Shown piece by piece: positions 31,608 to 40,383 of a stretch of 64,000 nucleotides of DNA; the first letter of the stretch is position 1; each line of letters starts with the position of its first letter. The notes under the pieces are model-generated. The model worked only from the letters and a program-made list of their open reading frames with translations. It was not told where the DNA came from and ran no database searches. Location of the stretch: NCBI GenBank assembly GCA_001247695.2, contig LGRX02035190.1, forward strand, positions 35,399-99,398. The letters are read 5' to 3'. The stretch comes from Cymbomonas tetramitiformis. Lineage: Eukaryota > Chlorophyta > Pyramimonadophyceae > Pyramimonadales > Pyramimonadaceae. Made by a program: the position numbers and the translations under genes.

Positions 31608-32548
31608 TTACATAAAGTAGAGTGGGTTGTGGAAGATCAAATCGGATACTGATTTGTTGACGTTTAGGAGCCGCGTGAGCACAATTTCTTCGTCAAAACA
31701 CGGACAAGACTCCTGTTGGGAGGCCAGTCGTATCAGCTCCGCCCTAAATAACTTGTCCAGCTTTCTGCCAAACCGCTTAGTGTAGTTGTTGATGACAAGG
31801 TACTTGGCATTTAGGCTCGGCTGAACCGTGCAATCTTCGCGACCGAACCACGTTCTCGCAGGCTGTTTGTGGTATTTTTGTGCGTGCAAACGTGGCGGCT
31901 CAGATTTTAAATGTTCGGCGTTCAAGATGCGAAACAATTTATCGTGCGATCGGTCATCTATCGCTGCGTCGATCAATGCTACGTGACCTTCATTTGACAA
32001 GGTTATCAAAGCATCAGCCGCTCTGACAAGTGCTCTTATTTTGAACATCCATACCCGGCAGAGCACTTTCAAATAATCCTTAGGAAGGATCCAAGAGTCT
32101 TTGGCGCGGTATTCCGCAAACTTTAATTGACAGGTTGCTTTTATAGAGTTGCACTCCTCTTTGTGAGGCAAATCCCAGGGTTGAAATCTGACATGCGGAA
32201 GAGCTTTTGAAAATCTGCACTCAGGAACATGCTTTATTACAAACTGTCGATCGCCGTATATGTAAAATGCCTTTTGTAGCGCATTCCTTTGAATGTATAT
32301 ACACGTGTTCTTAATTCCGTCTAGATAATATTGCTCACCGTGTTTCGGATTGTACCACAGGTGAACATAGTACGTAACAATATAAATCGGATACGCTCTT
32401 TTCCGTAGCATTATCATTCCTTCTGCGTGGAAAAGACGCTCTTCCTTTCTTCACGACTGACACGTTTTGTTTCACTCTCCCATGCACACGTATACACACA
32501 TATATACAGTTTAAAATTTATGAAATTCATGACGAGATAGTACACACC
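31608..32548 (-). CDS. Two-exon basic protein or gene end, unknown function
   Basis: The main exon is 32422-31608, preceded by a plausible 3' splice site (CCACGCAG). A phase-matched 5' site (ATAG/GTGTGT) ends an upstream open exon at 32548, giving a 125-bp intron. The upstream exon runs into the satellite array and has no own ATG, so the gene start is missing or lies beyond the array. The product (~300 aa) is basic, rich in Tyr, Arg and His, with a Cys pair in SCPCFDEE near the end and no recognised domain. It may be the 3' part of the EF-hand gene at 33.3-34.6 kb. Confidence 0.45.
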
Positions 32549-32659
32549 TATCTGGTAAACAAATGTATCAAGGTTGGGCTTGCGCGGAGTCCTCTCGTGC
32601 AAAAACTTCGAGAGCCAAACATTGCGTATTTGACCAGATTTTTTCGGTAAGCTTCTACC

Positions 32660-33325
32660 AGTTTCCAAGATGAGAATTTTGGACCTCCGGAAAATCCGCG
32701 CGCACTCAATACCCCTCCTATACACACGCGCGCACGGATTTCTTGGAGATCACAAAATACCAAATCTAAAATTTGACCACAAAGTGGATGTCAATCCTTC
32801 AAAATTTCAGAAAACTTTGGTAAACTTTGGTGATTTCTACGAAGATGATTATTCGCGGACCGCTAAAATCCGCGCGCGCTCGACACCCCCCCCTATACAC
32901 ACGCGCGCACGGATTTCTTGGAGATCACAAAATACCAAATCTAAAATTTGACCAAAAAGTGGATGTCAATCCTTCAAAATTTCAGGAAACTTTGGTAAAC
33001 TTCGATGATTTCTACGAAGATGATTATTCGCGGACCGCTAAAATCCGCGCGCGCTCGACACCCCCCCCTATACACACGCGCGCACGGATTTCTTGGAAAT
33101 CACAAATTATCAAATCTAAAATTTGACCAAAAAGTGGATGTCAATCCTTCAAAATTTCAGAAAACTTTGGTAAACTTCGATGATTTCTACGAAGATGATT
33201 ATTCGCGGACCGCTAAAATCCGCGCGCGCTCGACACCCCCCCTATACACACGCGCGCACGGATTTCTTAGAGATCACAAAATACCAAATCTAAAATTTGA
33301 CCATAAAGTGGATGTCAATCCTTCA
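32660..33325 (-). repeat. Satellite array 2 (~3.8 units), inverted relative to array 1
   Basis: Units of 173-176 bp; the marker ACGGATTTCTTGG recurs near 32735, 32909, 33085 and 33258. Read on the minus strand it matches array 1 in order and content (ATCCGTGCGCGCGTGTGTA, GACATCCACTTT, TTTGGTATTTTGTG). It stops inside a unit at 33325, at the end of the EF-hand gene. Confidence 0.95.
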
Positions 33326-34580
33326 GGTGCCCTCCGTGAAATTGGACATCCGCAGAAAGTTAGAAGGCAAAAACTGTGTCAATTCCGGAAAAGATGTTTG
33401 CATCCATCGGGTCATTTCGGACGTTGTCAACATTCCGTTCATATCCGTATCTATGCTATCGAAGTAGGAACGCGCTTCTTCAAATTGCTCTCGAGTTATT
33501 TTATTCAGCGATATCAAATCTGCAAGAGCCACAACGATGAGACATCAATCTTATTGTAAGCATCGCGGAAAAACGACTCACAAATAAAAAATACCTGTGG
33601 CGATATGATCGATGGTCAACAATTGACGACGAGGGAAATCGCTTCGTTCCATGAGATTACGCTTGTAGGATACCATAGATCTCAGATCCGTTTCGCTCGC
33701 ACAAGCGATTTCAAACTCCCAGTAATCGACATCGTGGGTCGCTCTAACGTCGATCCATTTTATCCACACCTGGGTTTCTTCTTGCATCTCTGCGGGACTG
33801 CCATGTATACGTTTTTTTTCGTGCTCGATGTAACAAGAATGTCGATACACGAGCAGCTCGGATATGGTTCTGGGCGTAGGTCGATCGACTGTAGTACCAA
33901 AGATACGCAACGCCAACGTCCGAGGAATCGCGATAGCTCCAAAGGGCGCGGAGGCACGAAGCGCGGTCTCTCCGTACAAATCGAATGCCTCGATCACATA
34001 TTGAGCTCGTTTCACTTCAAGGAGAGAGCCAACGTCCATCGCAACATTTGCGGTCGATGACGGATAGTTACCTTGAAGCACCACGCGAGGATTGTCCGTG
34101 TTTTGCGTCAGATGTTTCATCCATACCCTCGTTTCGAAAGTGGTCCAATCAATAAAGTTGAATACAAATTCGAAAATCTGTACAATACACGCAAAACACA
34201 AGTAGTTATAAACGGCTGATTAGTATACGCGCACTGATATACCATGCAAAGGTCATCATTTCGGGTAAAGCGTTAAAGTAAATAATGCGTACCATATTAC
34301 TGAAACTCATAGACACGCCTAATCGATTGGCATCGTATGGATCATTATTAACACCGCTGTTAATATCAATACCACTGCTAATGTCCAACGAATTTTGATT
34401 TGAGGAGGCGTCTTGGGAAGCGTGCTGATTGCGAAATGCATTCCACTCTTGCCTCCAAGATTGAAATTCTTCACGATATTCCAAAAGTAAGGAATCTTGA
34501 TCAGCGCACGCGCTATCAGAAAAGGACTCGGCGCAAGCCACAAAAAATAAAATGACAATACATACGATGAACGTTTTCAT
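33323..34580 (-). CDS. Signal-peptide protein with C-terminal EF-hand, 3 exons, possibly truncated
   Basis: Exons 34580-34293, 34177-33595 and 33519-33323 total 1068 nt (356 codons). The introns are 115 and 75 bp, GT-AG, and the first contains a TACTAAT branch-point-like box. The product begins with a signal peptide (MKTFIVCIVILFFVACAES), has a hydrophobic segment at the first junction (FEFVFNFI), a ~190-aa unknown region and an EF-hand loop at ~314-325 (D-T-D-M-N-G-M-L-T-T-S-E) that should bind calcium. The TGA stop lies in the first bases of the satellite array, so the original C-terminus was probably lost; the exons at 31.6-32.5 kb may be its continuation. Family not recognised. Confidence 0.6.
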
Positions 34581-34863
34581 GATCCAATACGCGATTAAGA
34601 CAGATACTTTGATATTTGTATGGTCAATATTATGCTTGCCGTGAAATACATTTTTTTATTGAATGTTGCGCTTGGAATTAAAGGATCTCAGCAATACATA
34701 CTTATATTAGAATCGTTTTTATTTACAAATGTATCCAGCCACGAATATATTGTCACCAGGTGCCTACCGCCTCATACAGTATACATAGCCGATCGCTAAA
34801 AGGATCTTTGTTGAAATATCAAACCAACAAGTCCGGTCAATATGGTAAGTACCGTGGTGAACA
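34581..34863. other. Intergenic spacer
   Basis: AT-rich, no gene, repeat or clear regulatory site recognised. Confidence 0.4.
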
Positions 34864-36015
34864 TTAAGAAGAGTCAGACGATTCCGATTGTTCCGGCAAG
34901 TAATCCGATTGTTCTGGCGTGTAATCCGATTGTTCTGGCGAGTAATCCGGTGACTTTTGAGAAGAGTCCGGTGACTCGGCGTGTGCTTCGGAAAGAGGTT
35001 TGCAAAATGTGAAACATGCAAGAAAAGTATTCCGCTCGCTGATATTTGTGTCGTCGTCTTCCAGAAAAGTAGTTAACGCACCCAAACGAGGTATAGGAAA
35101 CATACCATATCTTGCGTACATGTTGCACCAGTTATGTGGAACGCCTAAAAAGTATATAGCTCCTTTGACGATCACACTCTTTGATACCGAAGTCCTTGTT
35201 GAGCCTGGTTGAACAACTGTTTCGTGCAGTTTAAAATTTCTTGTATTTGGTATTATCTCAATTTTAAACGTGTACGTGCATTCTTTATTTCCCCACTTCT
35301 TCAAATGTATGGTTTGAGCATCTTGTATACGACCCTGTGTGACGGAGAAGTACGGTGTAAATTGAACATCTTGTATTCTCGACAGACACCCATAAGCAAG
35401 GTCTGTAAACTCCTTCCTAACGTTGAGGTGGGACCCGTTTATCATAAAGTAAACTTCGTTTTGCATGGCGTCATTTTTAAAACATTCCAAACAACTTCTT
35501 GCAATCTGATCAAAGGTTTGTGCCGTCCTGTCAAAGTCGAAAATTTCGCTATTCATGATACACTTCTTACCCGTGAATCTCTCAAAATTTTTCCACATAT
35601 CGAAGATAGTAAGGATAGTATTAATTTCATGTGTTTGGTTAAGTGTAGTCTTAACAAAACTATCATCTACATGGCGCATGATAACGATGTCTAGGGATCT
35701 GGTCGCAAGTATATCTAGCGGTATTCCATACTTGTGTACGATAGAATCTTCCACTAGGATATCCGTGTTGCCACGAATGCGGACTGGTACATTTTTTAAT
35801 TGCTCGGTGAGATTTGAGATATTCCAATCCGTGATCGGTGTTTTGGAGATGTGATCCGACCAAGCTTTTAAAATAAGCTCAGGGTTAAACTGGGACAACA
35901 CGTCATCGTTTGAAAGGCAAACGTTGCGTGATCTTTCACCTTTGGTGTATAACAACCAGCAGCCTTCGGTGCGCTGACAAAATTCGTCGTTCAAAGAATC
36001 ACAATTAACACTCAT
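34864..36015 (-). CDS. Four-cysteine-module protein, paralogue of the 11438 gene (383 aa)
   Basis: The start is set at MSVNC (36015) because cysteines 5, 13, 19 and 33 then match the modules of the proteins starting at 11438 and 14855, and a GTATAAATAG box lies ~50 bases upstream. The body contains a paralogous beta-rich domain (TYTFKIEI) and the shared C-terminal motif NTFLACFTF. The extreme C-terminus is an added Ser/Pro/Asp tail of 7-8-residue repeats (SDYTPEQ, SDYLPEQ). No enzyme motif is seen. Confidence 0.75.
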   Translation of the reverse strand: MSVNCDSLNDEFCQRTEGCWLLYTKGERSRNVCLSNDDVLSQFNPELILKAWSDHISKTPITDWNISNLTEQLKNVPVRIRGNTDILVEDSIVHKYGIPLDILATRSLDIVIMRHVDDSFVKTTLNQTHEINTILTIFDMWKNFERFTGKKCIMNSEIFDFDRTAQTFDQIARSCLECFKNDAMQNEVYFMINGSHLNVRKEFTDLAYGCLSRIQDVQFTPYFSVTQGRIQDAQTIHLKKWGNKECTYTFKIEIIPNTRNFKLHETVVQPGSTRTSVSKSVIVKGAIYFLGVPHNWCNMYARYGMFPIPRLGALTTFLEDDDTNISERNTFLACFTFCKPLSEAHAESPDSSQKSPDYSPEQSDYTPEQSDYLPEQSESSDSS

Positions 36016-36065
36016 CTTCACAATTTGAGAATCCTTTGATGGTGATAATTCCGACAATACGCAAT

Positions 36066-36077
36066 ACTATTTATACC
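36066..36077 (-). promoter_or_regulatory. TATA box of the 36015 gene
   Basis: GGTATAAATAG on the minus strand, ~50 bases before MSVNC; it supports that start over the upstream in-frame TTG. Confidence 0.5.
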
Positions 36078-36610
36078 GTACCCTCATCTCTTGTAAGTAG
36101 ATTACTCATATGCCCAAAGGGCATGCTTTTTTCTTCTTTTTTTCTTTTGTAAATATGGAAGCGCCGTTTTCCATCACGTACCGATTAAATCAAACAATCC
36201 GTTGTTTTTTCAGATGGTTATACGAGCAGGCAGCAATAACAGAGTGAAATGGTGCGCACGACATGGATGTCGATACTGCAGGTTCAGAAGCAAGCTTGTG
36301 CTGCAAGGACTGACTTTGTGATCAAGAACAGTCGTATACGACGCCACAAGAGGTTTAGGAGGTGTGCATGTATGGATGGATGCGGATGAGTTCGCCTGGT
36401 TTTAGGTTACAAAGGGTATAACACCTTTGAGAAAGTGTACAGGTTTTCATATGTACTGTACTCTATCAGATACGTCGATCGATCGCATTGAATACTACGG
36501 TCGATCGACATATTCATCGTCTTGGTAAATAAAGTTTCGATCCGAGGTGAACATCAAACATTTCACCTTTGTCCGTGAGCGCTACCCCTCACCGTATATA
36601 GCACAGCGGA
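36078..36610. other. Divergent spacer, ~530 bp
   Basis: Apart from the TATA box on the left and the paired TCGATCGA motif near 36475-36508, nothing is recognised. Confidence 0.45.
36475..36508 (+). promoter_or_regulatory. Paired TCGATCGA motif upstream of the ankyrin-type gene
   Basis: GTCGATCGATCG at 36474 and GTCGATCGAC at 36500, 26 bases apart, ending ~103 bases before the ATG at 36611. Confidence 0.55.
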
Positions 36611-37279
36611 ATGAAGTTTGAGATGCTGAGGTGGTTTGTATTTACATTTGAATTGCCTCTCTCCACCTCCGAGTTTACAGTTCTGAGAATGACCTGTCGT
36701 GAAGCTCGGAGGACGTTGGAGGATTATAAGACGCTGCGCCCAAAAGAATTTGTGAGCAGCGTCGAGACTGTACACTTCGCCAAGAAATTGGCGAAATGTT
36801 ACGAGTTCGGGATTCGCTATAAGGTGGAACATCAATTGATGGAAGAGATGATGCGGCGCGATCGAGCGGATCTGTTGATGGCGTTTCCCCTACATTCAGT
36901 GCACTGGAAAGGCCAGGTGGTTTGCTTATGTGATGTGGCGGCGTCGTACGACTCCTTGAACTGCATGATCCAAATTCAGCAGCAGCATAAATGCGATTGC
37001 AGTGATCATTTGTGCGTCACAGCAAGCAGACACGGAGCACTGAAATGTTTGGAGCACCTCTTGGCTAACGGGTGCTTCCGCAACAATGATGAAATCACGT
37101 ATGAAGCGATTCAAAACAATCAACTCGCTTGTCTGCGATCGGCATTAAAAAATGGATGCCCTCTGTCGCACCGCGCATGCGGCGAATTGAAGCTTTTCGC
37201 CCCGGATGAAGAGGAAGGGTACAACGAGTGCGAGACTTATTTGTTGACAAACTACCCAGAGCGTACTACATGGTACTAG
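36611..37279 (+). CDS. Ankyrin-type protein with F-box-like N-terminus (222 aa)
   Basis: Residues ~1-45 resemble a degenerate F-box (MLRWFVF then VLRMTCREARR). Residues ~125-190 carry giant-virus-style ankyrin units: HLCVTASRHGALKCLEHLLA followed by EAIQNNQLACLRSALKNG. This combination is common in proteins of large amoeba and algal viruses that engage host SCF ligases. Short for the family and with few repeats. It shares the paired upstream motif with the RING genes at 15426 and 20577. Confidence 0.75.
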   Translation: MKFEMLRWFVFTFELPLSTSEFTVLRMTCREARRTLEDYKTLRPKEFVSSVETVHFAKKLAKCYEFGIRYKVEHQLMEEMMRRDRADLLMAFPLHSVHWKGQVVCLCDVAASYDSLNCMIQIQQQHKCDCSDHLCVTASRHGALKCLEHLLANGCFRNNDEITYEAIQNNQLACLRSALKNGCPLSHRACGELKLFAPDEEEGYNECETYLLTNYPERTTWY

Positions 37280-37543
37280 AAAGTAGGTTTTTTATACGTC
37301 TGTGATTCGTAGTCAGGACAGAGATAAGAAGATTCTGCTAGATTTTGTATAATTTGTGATTATGATCTGAGATAAATTGCGATTTTGTAAGAAGCGTTCA
37401 TTAATCTATCAGCCGGAGCTTGAACGTTCATCATTAATAAAGATACTTCCTAACCTTGTCAGCTTTTTGTTGGCTAAACTTAGTTTCGTGTTGCTGTGTG
37501 CATGTGTACATATATATCACTATTTGCCATTGCGTTCTTGGTC
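37280..37543. other. Convergent spacer
   Basis: No gene or repeat recognised between the ankyrin gene and the converging gene at 37544. Confidence 0.4.
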
Positions 37544-38089
37544 TTACCGTCGCTCTCCCAGTGACAATTCACCAAGTTTTGCATCCACAATTCGATTTAT
37601 CTCAGCCGCGTCTTCGCCATCGCTCTCCCATCCTCCTGAACCAGATATATCTTCGCTGTTGTTATCCCATTGTTCCAGATCCAAAGCTCCTAGATGCGAC
37701 ATCGTGCTGGTTCCACGCGAAGTGTCCGAAGAAATCTCGTGTGTAATAATTCCTTCGCCGTCTTGAATGTTGATTGAGTCTATTTTGATTTGTTCTCCTA
37801 GAAGCGCGTGTCTGATCGCTTTCTCCATCATGGGGTTCTCCTCGGATGAGATCGGGATTATGAATCCTTCATCAGAAAGGTATGATGAATTTATTCCCCT
37901 ATACATAAGTTCTCTTGTTATCCTCGACAACTGTTTTTTGTCCACTATTTTAGGAAGCGTCTTTACCAGCATTTTCTTACGTTTTCTTTTATTACGTGGA
38001 TGCGAACTCCGCAATGCCTTCTCCTCAATTTCTTCTTTGCAAGGTGGACGCTTGTTTGTTTTTGGTGTATATAAAATCGACATAGACAT
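37544..38089 (-). CDS. Basic/acidic protein of unknown function (181 aa)
   Basis: The first ATG in frame is at 38089 (MSMSILYTP); the longer frame has only a TTG. A strongly basic cluster (RNKRKRKKM, ~35-43) suggests nuclear targeting, and the C-terminal half is Ser/Asp/Glu-rich. No fold recognised. A TATA-like CAGTATAAATAT lies at 38201-38214 on this strand. Confidence 0.6.
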   Translation of the reverse strand: MSMSILYTPKTNKRPPCKEEIEEKALRSSHPRNKRKRKKMLVKTLPKIVDKKQLSRITRELMYRGINSSYLSDEGFIIPISSEENPMMEKAIRHALLGEQIKIDSINIQDGEGIITHEISSDTSRGTSTMSHLGALDLEQWDNNSEDISGSGGWESDGEDAAEINRIVDAKLGELSLGERR

Positions 38090-38200
38090 ACTAACTGTGG
38101 TGCGCTCCCAACGATTGTATAGCTGAAATACACTAAACAACGCGCCCTTTTCCAAATCGTATGGTCTCTTTACATGGTACTCTATCTTTCGCGAGGATAT

Positions 38201-38214
38201 ATATTTATACTGTG
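38201..38214 (-). promoter_or_regulatory. TATA-like box of the 38089 gene
   Basis: CAGTATAAATAT on the minus strand, ~112 bases before the ATG. Confidence 0.35.
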
Positions 38215-38366
38215 TTTATACCTAATCATGTCAAAAATCACGGAAGACATGCAGAGGCACGGTGCAAGATATCTTATACCGAAATCTAACTTATAGTTTA
38301 TTTAAAGTTAAAGACCTGCACAAGGAGGAGGAAAAGAGCAACGGTCACCCTAAAGGAATGTAAATT

Positions 38367-38478
38367 GACAGGTATGACAGGTATGACAGGTATGACAGGT
38401 ATGACAGGTATGACAGGTATGACATATATGACAGGTATGACAGGTATGACATATATGACATATATGACAGGTATGACA
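38367..38478. repeat. 9-bp tandem repeat (ACAGGTATG)n
   Basis: About twelve copies, some with TATATG in place of GGTATG. It gives false open frames such as repeated V-I-P. Confidence 0.95.
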
Positions 38479-38486
38479 CGCATGGG

Positions 38487-38513
38487 TCGATCGAATTGAA
38501 TCGAGTCGATCGA
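38487..38513 (+). promoter_or_regulatory. Orphan paired TCGATCGA motif at the edge of the repeat island
   Basis: GTCGATCGAAT at 38486 and GTCGATCGAAC at 38505, 19 bases apart, with the same flanks as the pairs before 15426 and 20577. No credible gene follows; GC-rich repeats begin within 60 bases. Confidence 0.5.
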
Positions 38514-38560
38514 ACGGAACGAGCGTTGTAAGGTTGCAAGCCAATTTAAGTAACCTCGTC

Positions 38561-38740
38561 AAGCTCAACTTCGACTTGTCACCCCCAAGCTCAACTTCGA
38601 CTTGTCACCCCCAAGCTCAACTTCGACTGTCACCCCCAAGCTCAACCGTCACCCCCAAGCTCAACTTCGACCTGTCACCCCCAAGCTCATCTCCGACCCG
38701 TCGTCCCCAAGCTCAACCTTGGCATCACTTAGACACTAAA
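38561..38740. repeat. ~26-bp tandem repeat
   Basis: About seven copies of a unit containing CAAGCTCAACTTCGACTTG followed by TCACCCC; some copies are shortened. Confidence 0.9.
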
Positions 38741-38849
38741 ACTCAAGAATCTATCCACATCGACTAACCCTCAACTTGAACGCATTTTTAACACACGAAA
38801 AAAGGTGCACGCGTAGGTTACTTTCCAATTTTTGCCGATTCGGAACACG

Positions 38850-39890
38850 CGCGCGCGCTAGCCTAGGCCTTCCGCTCCGAATTGTGTGTTCGATCCACTA
38901 GCGAGCGAGTTTGGATCGAGTCGGGGGTTTCCCCTACCTCTCGTACCACATGTGAGCGTGGCTGCTCGTGGATGGAGAGGAGCCTTTCCAAACTCGTGCC
39001 ACAAAGAAGTAGTCTAGGCGGTGAGGAAACGGTGCCCATCCTTATTCCTGGGTGTCAAGACTCGGAATTTATTCCTCGAATCTGGCCCGGTCGTGGGTTA
39101 CTAAGTACCTCATCGCTCTGACGAAAGTCGTTTACGTGGACGAACCGACCTTCGGATGCGCTTTCGATAGATATTCAAAACACGCGCGCGCGCTAGCCTA
39201 GGCCTTCCGCTCCGAATTGTGTGTTCGATCCACTAGCGAGCGAGTTTGGATCGAGTCGGGGATTTCCCCTACCTCTCGTACCACATGTGAGCGTGGCTGC
39301 TCGTGGATGGAGAGGAGCCTTTCCAAACTCGTGCCACAAAGAAGTAGTCTAGGCGGTGAGGGAACGGTGCCCATCCTTATTCCTGGGTGTCAAGACTCGG
39401 AATTTATTCCTCGAATCTGGCCCGGTCGTGGGTTACTAAGTACCTCACCGCTCAGACGAAAGTCGTGTACGTGGGATGGACGAGCCTTTCTTCTGACGCA
39501 CTCTCTCTATCGGCGATACCTGTTACTTCTCTCGCGCGCGCGCTCTCTCTCTCCCCCTTTGCCTACCTTCTCCGCAATGCTCGTCCGAATCCACCAGCGA
39601 GCGAGTTTGGATCGAGTCGGGGATTTCCCCTACCTCTCGTACCACATGTGAGCGTGGCTGCTCGTGGACGGAGAGGAGCCTTTCCAAACTTGTGCCACAA
39701 AGAAGTAGTCTAGGCGGTGAGGGAACGGTGCCCATCCTTATTCCTGGGTGTCAAGACTCGGAATTTATTCCTCGAATCTGGCCCGGTTGTGGGTTACTAA
39801 GTACTTCATCGCTCTGACGAAAGTCGTTTACGTGGACGAACCGGCCTTCGGATGCGCTTTCGATAGATATAGGACACGCGACGCCTTTCT
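38850..39890. repeat. ~340-bp direct repeat, three copies
   Basis: Copies begin near 38850, 39180 and 39585 (the third with a replaced left end). Shared landmarks are CTAGCCTAGGCCTTCCGCTC (first two), GATCGAGTCGGGG, GTCAAGACTCGGAATTTATT and TGGGTTACTAAGTAC. A GTTCGATCC box like an RNA polymerase III B-box lies in the left part of copies 1 and 2. From 39890 to 40383 no gene is recognised beyond a 28-codon ORF at 40229. Confidence 0.85.
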
Positions 39891-40383
39891 CTCTCGTCTC
39901 AAATTGCAAGCAAACAAAAAGTACACTTGACCTCCTTGTTTTTGGTATTCTTTTCACGAACACGCGCGCGTCTTCATCTCGAGGAGTAGACAAATGTGCA
40001 CGTATTTTTGTGGAGATGCGTTGGAAGCACAATTCTAAAAAGTGCCTTTGACATCCTCATTTTTGGTGTTATTCTCATAAGCGCGCGAGGTGAAAATGTT
40101 GGTCGTCTTGAATTTGCCTTACGATCGGTTTGAGAAATCCGCGCGCGCGTCTTCATCCCGGGGGGTAGACAAACGTGCGCGCGACACATTATATGTATAT
40201 ATATGCGCACTCACTTCTCACGTTGTGCATGCCCAGAACCCAGGATAGCATTGCTGAGATGGCTGCAGCTTGTCTTCCACTAGAGGTATGGGACAATTTG
40301 TTTCATTTCACATAATGAATTATGTTTTTTTATAACATTTTCGCATTGTTACCAACCCAGTGGCTTACTAGTCTATTGGAGGA

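Noticed and set aside
38298..38568. Minus-strand ORFs of repeated V-I-P or S-Y-L residues
   Set aside because: Direct translation of the 9-bp tandem repeat.
40229..40315. 28-codon ORF with LPLEVWDNLFHF, resembling the start of an F-box
   Set aside because: Stops at once, no continuation in any spliced frame joining the primase; recorded only as a possible remnant.
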